Made by a program: the position numbers and the translations under genes. Source: Domibacillus sp. (lineage in GTDB: Bacteria > Bacillota > Bacilli > Bacillales > Domibacillaceae). Taken from it: a DNA stretch of 10,598 bases. The stretch covers positions 1-10,598 of the forward strand of contig JAPSKG010000058.1 of assembly GCA_031177795.1 (NCBI GenBank), given 5' to 3'. The notes beneath the pieces were generated by a model. The model had not been told where the DNA came from. It saw only the letters and a program-made list of their open reading frames with translations, and made no database searches. Each line of letters starts with the position of its first letter. Position 1 is the first letter of the stretch. This document shows positions 1 to 6,072 of the stretch, one piece after another.

Positions 1-35
1 CTGTGTAGAAAAGAAAGAAAGGAAGGTGGTTGGTT

Positions 36-281
36 ATGCCAAAGCATAAAGGAAAAGGGAAAGACGAAGATAAAGACAAGAAAAAAGAAAAAGAAAAGGA
101 CGAAGACAAAGATAAAGACAAAGACAAAGATAAAGACAAAGACAAAGATAAAGATAAAGACAAAGATAAGGACAAAGACAAAGATAAAGACAAAGATAAG
201 GACAAAGAAAAGGACAAAGACAAAGATAAAGATAAAGACAAAGGAAAAAAGAAAGGAAAAGGAAAAGGGAAAGACAAGTGA
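36..281 (+). CDS. Lys/Asp-repeat low-complexity small protein
   Basis: An 81-residue protein of unknown function made almost only of Lys, Asp, Glu and Gly. Residues 24-69 are 23 consecutive Asp-Lys pairs, with one Glu-Lys in place of the 18th. This core is flanked by Gly-Lys-rich ends (residues 5-9 and 70-79). There are no aromatic residues, no cysteine, no signal peptide and no membrane segment. The core has alternating, balanced charge and the ends are positive, so the protein is probably disordered, soluble and possibly able to bind polyanions; this is inference. I chose ATG 36 because AGGTGG at 24-29 lies 6 nt upstream; a TTG at 30 would sit on the binding site itself. It stands alone, with a terminator 41 nt after the stop. 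A purine-rich repeat can stay open in one frame by chance, but the ribosome binding site, clean stop and terminator favour a real gene. Confidence 0.6.
   Translation: MPKHKGKGKDEDKDKKKEKEKDEDKDKDKDKDKDKDKDKDKDKDKDKDKDKDKDKDKEKDKDKDKDKDKGKKKGKGKGKDK
105..242 (+). repeat. Hexanucleotide GAYAAR tandem repeat (23 units)
   Basis: There are 23 head-to-tail 6-bp units, mostly GACAAA or GATAAA with a few GATAAG and one GAAAAG, all in frame with the Lys/Asp protein. A 24-bp block (units 9-12) recurs exactly at units 14-17, 30 bp later, which points to growth by slippage or unequal duplication. Because the unit is 6 bp, copy-number change would alter protein length without breaking the frame. The third-position C/T and A/G variation is all synonymous. 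Confidence 0.9.
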
Positions 282-321
282 ACGCACAGTTCTCGTTTCA
301 TAAGCAAAAAGTAAATTAAGT

Positions 322-357
322 TAAAAAGAGCCGCCATTGAGGCGGTTTTTTATTTTC
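322..357 (+). terminator. Intrinsic terminator after Lys/Asp gene
   Basis: The stem CCGCC (331-335) and GGCGG (341-345) encloses a 5-nt loop and is followed by TTTTTTATTTT. The A-run before the stem also makes it usable from the minus strand. It separates the small repeat gene from the proline operon. Confidence 0.9.
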
Positions 358-392
358 TTTGTTATATAATCTGACAATTTGGAATTTTCCTG

Positions 393-421
393 TTGAAATC
401 CTTAAAAAAATCATTTATATT
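393..421 (+). promoter_or_regulatory. Sigma-A promoter of the proline operon
   Basis: The -35 TTGAAA (393-398) and -10 TATATT (416-421) are separated by exactly 17 bp, predicting a start near 428 and a leader of about 78 nt. No GG-N10-GC (-24/-12) element was found in 358-505, so the operon start appears to be sigma-A type, unlike the SigL-dependent roc operons of Bacillus subtilis. Confidence 0.6.
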
Positions 422-433
422 AACTTTAACGGG

Positions 434-478
434 TGAACAAAGTTGTTTAAAAATAATAAAATTAAACAAAAGTGTTCA
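434..478. promoter_or_regulatory. 45-bp two-tier inverted repeat (putative operator)
   Basis: The left half is TGAACA-AAG-TTGTTTAA (434-450) and the right half is TTAAACAA-AAG-TGTTCA (462-478), with an 11-bp AT spacer centred on 456. The inner 8-bp arms and outer 6-bp arms are perfect inverted copies; only the 3-bp linkers do not pair. It begins about 6 bp after the predicted transcription start, where a bound protein would block or modulate elongation. No U-run follows, so it is not a terminator. It probably binds a dimeric or tetrameric regulator, perhaps the HTH protein encoded at 6073-7560; that link is inference. Confidence 0.6.
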
Positions 479-505
479 ATAAGGTATCGAAGGAGGGACA
501 TCTAA

Positions 506-1417
506 ATGGAATTAATGATGCGCAACATGTTTCAATTTATTGGCCAAAACCAATCAGCAAACAAATTAGCAAAAAAATACGGACTTCGGTTTGGAGCCGG
601 CCGGTTTGTAGCTGGAGAAACAATTGGAACAGCAATTGAAGCGGTTCAAAAGTTAAATGCAGAAGGAAAAGTAGTGACACTCGACCATCTTGGCGAATTT
701 GTTTATACAGAAAAAGAAGCAGCTGAGTCGACGGCAATGTGCTTGCAAACACTTGATGCAATTGCTGAAGCCGGGGTAACTTCAAATCTATCCTTAAAGA
801 TGACTTCACTCGGCCTGGATATTAGTAAAGAGCTTTGTTTAAAAAACATGCGCAAAATATTGGATCGAGCACTGCTGCATAACAATTTTGTCCGGATCGA
901 CATGGAAGATTATGCACACGCACAAATCTCACTCGATATTTATCGTGAATTGCGCCTTGATTATGAAAATGTCGGCATTGTCATTCAAGCGTATCTTTAC
1001 AGGACTCAACAAGATATCGCTGATTTAAATGAACAAAAAGCAAATTTGCGTCTTGTAAAAGGAGCTTATAAAGAATCACCAGAAGTGGCTTTTCCTGAGA
1101 AAAAAGATGTAGATGAAAATTTCAAAGCTATCATTAAACAGCATTTGTTAAACGGAAATTACACAGCGGTGGCAACACATGATGAAACCATGATTGAATA
1201 CACAAAAGAAATTGTCCGCGAACATAACATTCCGAACAGCCAATTTGAATTTCAAATGCTGTACGGCATCTGTGAAGAGCTGCAAAACAAACTGGTTAAA
1301 GAAGGATTTAAAGTGCGTGTTTATGTTCCATACGGAAATGATTGGTTTGGTTATTTCACAAGACGGCTGGCGGAGCGTCCGGCAAATGTCTGGTTTGTAT
1401 TAAAAAACTTATTTTAA
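506..1417 (+). CDS. putB: Proline dehydrogenase (monofunctional, FAD-dependent)
   Basis: This 303-aa enzyme catalyses the first step of proline catabolism, oxidation of L-proline to delta-1-pyrroline-5-carboxylate (P5C) with FAD, passing electrons to the respiratory chain at the inner membrane face. Visible family motifs of the (beta/alpha)8 fold are VTLDHLGE (57-64), SLKMTSLGLD (96-105, with K98), IDMEDYAHA (131-139), QAYLYRT (161-167), RLVKGAYKE (182-190), ATHD (223-226) and EFQMLYG (248-254). Near the C-terminus is Y283-x2-R286-R287-x2-E290; in characterised enzymes this Arg pair grips the substrate carboxylate. The length equals that of the single-domain Bacillus enzymes and no DNA-binding or P5C dehydrogenase domain is attached. 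AAGGAGGG at 490-497, 8 nt upstream, fixes ATG 506 over the later ATGs at 518, 521 and 530. It is first in the operon, 20 nt before the next gene. B. subtilis PutB and YusM/FadM are the close models; which is the true orthologue cannot be settled here. Confidence 0.96.
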   Translation: MELMMRNMFQFIGQNQSANKLAKKYGLRFGAGRFVAGETIGTAIEAVQKLNAEGKVVTLDHLGEFVYTEKEAAESTAMCLQTLDAIAEAGVTSNLSLKMTSLGLDISKELCLKNMRKILDRALLHNNFVRIDMEDYAHAQISLDIYRELRLDYENVGIVIQAYLYRTQQDIADLNEQKANLRLVKGAYKESPEVAFPEKKDVDENFKAIIKQHLLNGNYTAVATHDETMIEYTKEIVREHNIPNSQFEFQMLYGICEELQNKLVKEGFKVRVYVPYGNDWFGYFTRRLAERPANVWFVLKNLF

Positions 1418-1437
1418 TTAAAAGGAGACTGAACACT

Positions 1438-3006
1438 ATGACAATAGCAATCGAGCGTACACCATTTAAAAACGAGCCGTTTACAAACTTCGGAGAAGAA
1501 CAAAACAAAAAAGCCATGGAAGCAGCTCTTTTAAAAGTGAAAAATGAACTTGGCGGTACTTATCCACTTGTAATTAACGGGGAAAAAGTAGAAACAAAGG
1601 AAGTTCTCACATCTATTAATCCAGGAAATGTGAATGAAATTGTCGGCTATGCCAGCAAAGGTACAACAGAACACGCGGAGCAAGCAATGCAAGCAGCGGT
1701 TGCTGCATTTGAAACATGGAAAAAAGTTGCTCCGGCAGAGCGGGCAGAATTTTTATTTCAGGCAGCGGAATTAATGCGCCAGCGCAAACATGAATTTTCA
1801 GCAGCTCTTGTGTATGAAGTTGGTAAAAATTGGGCTGAGGCTGATGCAGACACAGCGGAAGCCATTGATTTTATGGAATTTTATGCCCGTGAAATAATTC
1901 GTTTAAGTGACACAAGCATTCACCAGCCCCTTACACAGGTAGAAGGCGAAAAAACAGAAATGACGTATATTCCTCTTGGAGCCGGCGTTGTCATTTCTCC
2001 ATTCAACTTCCCGCTTGCTATTATGGCAGGAACAACTGTAGCAGCCATTGTTTCTGGAAACACAGTGGTATTAAAGCCAGCAGATTCTGCACCTATTGTA
2101 GCAGCCAAGTTTGTTGAACTAATGGAAGAAGTGGGCCTTCCAAAAGGCGTTTTAAACTTTGTGCCAGGTGATGGAATTGAAGTGGGCGAGTATTTGGTTG
2201 AACATCCAAAAACACGCTTTATCTCTTTTACTGGTTCACGGACTGTCGGATGCCGCATTTATGAACGCGCATCAAAAGTGCAGCCAGGCCAAATTTGGCT
2301 AAAACGTGTTATTGCAGAAATGGGCGGAAAAGATGGGATTGTTGTGGATGAAACAGCCGATCTTGATGCAGCAGCAGAGGCTATTGTGGCAGCAGCTTAT
2401 GGCTTCCAGGGACAAAAATGTTCGGCTGGTTCCCGTGCTATTGTAGTAGAGTCTGTTTACGATCAAGTGGTGGAAAAAGTAGTTTCTTTAACCAAAGCAC
2501 TGAGCATTGGTTTGCCGGAAGAAAATGCACAGATAGGCCCTGTTATTGACCAAAAAGCGTTTGACAAAATAATGAGCTACATTGAAATTGGAAAATCAGA
2601 AGGGACGTTAAAAACAGGCGGCCAAAAAGCGGATGGAAACGGCTTTTACATCGAACCGACGATTTTTGCGGATGTGCATCCAAAAGCGCGCATTATGCAA
2701 GAAGAAATTTTTGGCCCGGTGCTGGCGATTGCAAAAGCTGCTGACTGGAAAGAAGCAATTGAGATTTACAACGATACAGAATACGGCTTGACGGGTGCTT
2801 TTTTCTCCAAAGATGAAGATCGCATTTTATATGCACTGGAAAATATGCATTGCGGGAACTTGTATATGAACAAAAAATGTACAGGTGCTCTTGTTGGCGT
2901 GCATCCATTTGGCGGATTTAATATGTCCGGCACCGATTCAAAAGCGGGAGGATATGATTATCTGCTTTTATTTACTCAAGGTAAAATGACAGCACAGAAA
3001 CTGTAA
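1438..3006 (+). CDS. putC: 1-pyrroline-5-carboxylate dehydrogenase
   Basis: A 522-aa ALDH-superfamily enzyme that oxidises glutamate semialdehyde (the open form of P5C) to glutamate with NAD+, completing proline to glutamate conversion. Features: SPFNFP (187-192, oxyanion Asn190), VLKPAD (211-216, cofactor Lys213), FTGS (264-267), general base Glu294 in AEMGGKD, nucleophile Cys328 in GFQGQKCSAGSR, EIFGPV (423-428) and the P5CDH-type tail KCTGALVGVHPFGGFNMSGTDSK (480-502). ATG 1438 is chosen because AAAGGAG at 1421-1427 precedes it by 10 nt. The open frame extends 32 codons further upstream, but that stretch overlaps the preceding gene and is not ALDH-like. Length is close to the Bacillus RocA/PutC size of about 515 aa. 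Gly271-Cys272 and Tyr506 look like ordinary variation. RocA and PutC cannot be told apart by sequence here; the operon context favours PutC. Confidence 0.96.
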   Translation: MTIAIERTPFKNEPFTNFGEEQNKKAMEAALLKVKNELGGTYPLVINGEKVETKEVLTSINPGNVNEIVGYASKGTTEHAEQAMQAAVAAFETWKKVAPAERAEFLFQAAELMRQRKHEFSAALVYEVGKNWAEADADTAEAIDFMEFYAREIIRLSDTSIHQPLTQVEGEKTEMTYIPLGAGVVISPFNFPLAIMAGTTVAAIVSGNTVVLKPADSAPIVAAKFVELMEEVGLPKGVLNFVPGDGIEVGEYLVEHPKTRFISFTGSRTVGCRIYERASKVQPGQIWLKRVIAEMGGKDGIVVDETADLDAAAEAIVAAAYGFQGQKCSAGSRAIVVESVYDQVVEKVVSLTKALSIGLPEENAQIGPVIDQKAFDKIMSYIEIGKSEGTLKTGGQKADGNGFYIEPTIFADVHPKARIMQEEIFGPVLAIAKAADWKEAIEIYNDTEYGLTGAFFSKDEDRILYALENMHCGNLYMNKKCTGALVGVHPFGGFNMSGTDSKAGGYDYLLLFTQGKMTAQKL

Positions 3007-3059
3007 ATAAAACCAATATAATGATCAAAGGGTAAGGCTGATTTAACATCAAAACCGCA

Positions 3060-3118
3060 AGCTCATGTTTGTTTAATGAGCTGTTCTTCTAACTTTGAAA
3101 GAACAGCTCATTCTTTAT
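3060..3118 (+). promoter_or_regulatory. Attenuator-like competing hairpins before putP
   Basis: A perfect 14-bp stem, AATGAGCTGTTCTT (3075-3088) with AAGAACAGCTCATT (3099-3112), has a 10-nt loop and is followed by CTTTATTC, a modest U-tract. Just upstream, AGCTCAT (3060-3066) can pair with ATGAGCT (3076-3082), which is part of the left arm, giving a mutually exclusive 7-bp hairpin. Only about 30 nt separate the stem from the putP start, with no recognisable promoter between, so putP transcripts probably have to read through it. It may act as a partial terminator that lowers putP relative to the enzymes, an mRNA-stabilising hairpin, or a regulated attenuator. Confidence 0.6.
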
Positions 3119-3143
3119 TCATTCATGGAGAGGAGAATGACGA

Positions 3144-4616
3144 TTGAATATCCAGTTGCTTGTTCCCATTGGCATTTATATGGTTGGCATGCTGCTGATT
3201 GGCTACGCAGCGTATAAGAGAACTTCAAATTTATCTGATTACATGTTAGGAGGGCGTTCTGTCGGTCCGGCAGTTACAGCTTTAAGCGCAGGAGCATCAG
3301 ATATGAGCGGCTGGCTGCTGATGGGATTGCCGGGGGCCATGTTTGTGCAGGGGCTGAGCGCTTCCTGGATTGCCATTGGACTAACGATTGGCGCTTACTT
3401 AAATTGGCTTTATGTTGCACCGCGCCTGCGCACTTACACAGAAATTGCAAACAATTCTATGACGATTCCTGCTTTTCTGGAAAATAGGTTTGGCGATAAA
3501 ACCAGCATGCTGAGGCTTACATCGGCACTCGTCATTATCGTTTTCTTTACTTTTTACGTTTCATCCGGCATGGTTTCAGGAGGTGTACTGTTCGAAACAT
3601 CGTTTGGCCTTGACTATCAAACCGGCCTTTGGGTTATTGCTGGTGTAGTTATTGCTTATACGTTATTCGGAGGGTTTTTAGCAGTTAGCTGGACGGATTT
3701 TGTTCAGGGTATCATTATGGTCACAGCGCTCATTCTTGTACCTGCTGTCACGATAATGGAAATTGGCGGCATTGGCCCTGCCATGGATGAAATGAGTGCC
3801 ATGGATCCGAAGCTATTCAATATATTTACAGGGACAAGCACTCTGGGCATTATTTCGTTAATGGCATGGGGCCTCGGTTATTTTGGGCAGCCGCATATTA
3901 TTGTCCGCTTTATGGCGATTACGTCAGTGAAAGAAATTAAAAAAGCGCGGGCCATTGGCATGGGATGGATGATTTTTTCGGTAGGCGGAGCAATGCTGAC
4001 GGGTTTTCTTGGACTGGCCTACTACAACCAGCAGCAAGGGTCACTTGCAGATCCCGAAACAGTGTTTATTAAATTAAGTGAAATTTTGTTTCATCCGTTC
4101 ATCAGCGGCTTTTTGCTTGCAGCACTTCTTGCGGCTGTTATGAGCACAATTTCTTCACAGCTTTTAGTAACAGCAAGTTCACTAACAGAAGATATTTACA
4201 AAACATTTTTCCGGCGCTCTGCTACGGATAAAGAATTAATGATGATCAGCCGACTGGCAGTGCTAGCTGTTGCCGTGATTGCTGTTGGCCTTTCCTTTAA
4301 TAACAACAGCACGATTTTATCACTTGTTGGTTATGCATGGGCCGGGTTTGGAGCTGCATTTGGGCCAGTTATTTTAATGAGCTTGTACTGGAAACGGATG
4401 AATAAATGGGGCGCACTCGCAGGAATGATCAGCGGCGCTGTCACAGTTATTGCCTGGGCGAAAACACCGGCGCTTGCTGGCATTCTCTATGAAATAATTC
4501 CAGGTTTTTTAATTAGTGCTCTGGCAATTTGGACAGTCAGCTTGTTAACGCCTGCACCGGCAAAACAGCTAACACAGTCTTATGAAAAATCCGGGGAATC
4601 CGAACAATCAGCGTAG
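3144..4616 (+). CDS. putP: Sodium/proline symporter PutP
   Basis: A 490-aa integral membrane protein of the sodium:solute symporter family (LeuT fold, about 13 helices) that imports L-proline with Na+ for catabolism. Residues line up with E. coli PutP: GGRS (36-39, R38 equals R40), ASDMSGWLLMGLPG (51-64, where D53 and S55 equal D55 and S57 of the Na+/proline site) and MSTISSQLLV (333-342, where S334/T335 equal S340/T341 of the Na+ site). The C-terminus is a hydrophilic tail (about 471-490). The start is TTG 3144: AGGAG at 3131-3135 is 8 nt upstream, and the N-terminus then matches the family. The closer ATG at 3137 is out of frame and soon stops. It lies 137 nt after putC, behind a hairpin that may lower its expression. 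OpuE is a related osmoprotective proline transporter, but position among the catabolic genes argues for PutP. Confidence 0.96.
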   Translation: MNIQLLVPIGIYMVGMLLIGYAAYKRTSNLSDYMLGGRSVGPAVTALSAGASDMSGWLLMGLPGAMFVQGLSASWIAIGLTIGAYLNWLYVAPRLRTYTEIANNSMTIPAFLENRFGDKTSMLRLTSALVIIVFFTFYVSSGMVSGGVLFETSFGLDYQTGLWVIAGVVIAYTLFGGFLAVSWTDFVQGIIMVTALILVPAVTIMEIGGIGPAMDEMSAMDPKLFNIFTGTSTLGIISLMAWGLGYFGQPHIIVRFMAITSVKEIKKARAIGMGWMIFSVGGAMLTGFLGLAYYNQQQGSLADPETVFIKLSEILFHPFISGFLLAALLAAVMSTISSQLLVTASSLTEDIYKTFFRRSATDKELMMISRLAVLAVAVIAVGLSFNNNSTILSLVGYAWAGFGAAFGPVILMSLYWKRMNKWGALAGMISGAVTVIAWAKTPALAGILYEIIPGFLISALAIWTVSLLTPAPAKQLTQSYEKSGESEQSA

Positions 4617-4633
4617 TGGAAAGGGTGAACCGA

Positions 4634-5896
4634 ATGGTTGCAGTGCCGAAAACAAAACAAATGAATGTGTTGCAGCGAACACAGCGTGTTATTCAAGATG
4701 CATTAAAAAAAATGTCTTGCAGCGAAGAAGCTTACGAACTGCTGAAAGAACCGCAGCGGCTGTTAACGGTTCGCATTCCAGTAAAAATGGATGATGGCAC
4801 AACGAAGGTATTTACCGGATACCGTGCTCAGCACAATGATGCAGTAGGACCGACAAAAGGAGGCATTCGGTTTCATCCTGATGTAACAATTGAAGAAGTG
4901 AAAGCGCTTTCTATGTGGATGAGTATTAAATGCGGGATTGCCAGCCTTCCGTATGGAGGAGGAAAAGGAGGCATTCAGTGCGACCCTCGGCATATGTCAA
5001 CCGGCGAGCTGGAACGCTTAAGCCGTGGTTACGTCCGGGCCATCAGTCAAATTGTCGGTCCAACAAAAGATATTCCGGCGCCTGATGTTTACACAAACTC
5101 GCAAATTATGGCTTGGATGATGGATGAATACAGCCACATTCGTGAATTTGATTCGCCAGGGTTTATCACAGGAAAGCCGCTTGTTTTAGGAGGATCTCTC
5201 GGCCGGGATTCTTCTACAGCAAAAGGAGTCGTTATTGTTTTAAAAGAAGCTGCCCGTGTTGCTGGCCTTTCGCTTCAAGGTGCCCGGATTATCATTCAAG
5301 GGTTTGGAAATGCCGGCAGCTATCTTGCTCAATTTTTGCATAATGCCGGGGCTGTTATCGTAGGGATTTCCGATGCAAATGGTGCGCTGTACGAGCCGGA
5401 TGGGCTGGACATTCCTTCCTTGCTTGACCGGCGTGATTCATTCGGCACAGTGACAAACTTGTTTTCAAACTGTATTACAAATGAAGAATTGCTTGTTCAG
5501 CCATGTGATATCTTAATACCTGCAGCAATTGCAAATCAGCTTACAGCGGAAAATGCACCGGACATTCAAGCAAAAATAGTAGTCGAAGCTGCAAATGGAC
5601 CTACTACACTAGAGGCAACCCGCCTTTTAACAAAAAGAAATATATTGCTTGTTCCGGACGTGCTTGCCAGTGCGGGCGGCGTTATTGTTTCATATTTTGA
5701 ATGGGTCCAAAATAACCAGGGCTATTATTGGAGTGAAAAAGAAGTGGAAGAACGCCTGGAATCGATTTTAAAAGCTTCTTTTGCTTCTGTTCATCAAACA
5801 GCCCGCCTGCAAAACGCAGACATGCGCCTTGCCGCTTACATGGTTGGGCTGAAAAAAATGGTGGATGCTTCGATTTATCGCGGGTGGATTCAATAA
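4634..5896 (+). CDS. rocG: NAD-type catabolic glutamate dehydrogenase
   Basis: A 420-aa enzyme of the RocG/GudB group (RocG is about 424 aa), deaminating glutamate to 2-oxoglutarate plus ammonia with NAD+. Numbering from ATG 4634: KGGIRFHP (75-82), substrate-binding K99 in SIKCG, LPYGGGKGG (105-113) with catalytic K111, PAPDV with D151, and the Rossmann motif GFGNAG (223-228) with D247 after the second strand. AAVEGANGP-type VVEAANGP is at 316-323 and the C-terminal AAYM helix is present. ATG 4634 is preferred because AAGGGTG (4621-4627) is 6 nt upstream. A GTG at 4616 overlapping the putP stop by one base would add only six residues and has no binding site at the right distance. Tight coupling to putP places it in the operon, so glutamate made by PutC is carried straight to the TCA cycle. 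In B. subtilis rocG lies outside the put operon; its inclusion here is notable. RocG versus GudB cannot be decided. Confidence 0.94.
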   Translation: MVAVPKTKQMNVLQRTQRVIQDALKKMSCSEEAYELLKEPQRLLTVRIPVKMDDGTTKVFTGYRAQHNDAVGPTKGGIRFHPDVTIEEVKALSMWMSIKCGIASLPYGGGKGGIQCDPRHMSTGELERLSRGYVRAISQIVGPTKDIPAPDVYTNSQIMAWMMDEYSHIREFDSPGFITGKPLVLGGSLGRDSSTAKGVVIVLKEAARVAGLSLQGARIIIQGFGNAGSYLAQFLHNAGAVIVGISDANGALYEPDGLDIPSLLDRRDSFGTVTNLFSNCITNEELLVQPCDILIPAAIANQLTAENAPDIQAKIVVEAANGPTTLEATRLLTKRNILLVPDVLASAGGVIVSYFEWVQNNQGYYWSEKEVEERLESILKASFASVHQTARLQNADMRLAAYMVGLKKMVDASIYRGWIQ

Positions 5897-5905
5897 TCCG
5901 TTGTA

Positions 5906-5945
5906 TCAAACAAAATCACGCTTTAAAGCGTGATTTTGTTTTTGC
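5906..5945. terminator. Perfect-palindrome bidirectional terminator
   Basis: The arms AAACAAAATCACGCTTT (5908-5924) and AAAGCGTGATTTTGTTT (5925-5941) are perfect complements, folding as a strong stem with a TTTA-type tetraloop and flanking A- and T-runs. It lies 10 nt after the glutamate dehydrogenase stop and ends the four-gene operon. The regulator downstream therefore needs its own promoter or read-through. Confidence 0.93.
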
Positions 5946-6072
5946 TGCAAACTTTTTTGAAAAAGATGATGACATAATGTTTAACGCGGGATTCCGGACC
6001 AAAAAAATCGCTGCTAGAAACAAGACTTCTTTTTATGGTAAGTTTAACAAAAAAAGAAGAAAGGGTTTTTTC

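Noticed and set aside
105..242. Tandem repeat as a CRISPR array
   Set aside because: The units are 6 bp, contiguous, have no spacers and are in frame within a coding region.
380..398. -24/-12-like element in front of the proline operon (TGGAAT ... TTGAA)
   Set aside because: The spacing is off by two bases and the key GC of the -12 box is missing; a sigma-A promoter fits the same bases better.
379..398. CodY-box-like AATTTTC upstream of the operon
   Set aside because: Only the left half matches; the right half of the palindrome is absent at the required spacing.
1342..1437. Upstream extension of the P5C dehydrogenase frame
   Set aside because: It overlaps the proline dehydrogenase C-terminus out of frame and does not resemble an ALDH N-terminus.
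5884..6072. 63-codon N-terminal extension of the regulator frame
   Set aside because: It runs through the perfect-palindrome terminator, overlaps the previous gene's end, and has no ribosome binding site; ATG 6073 has one.
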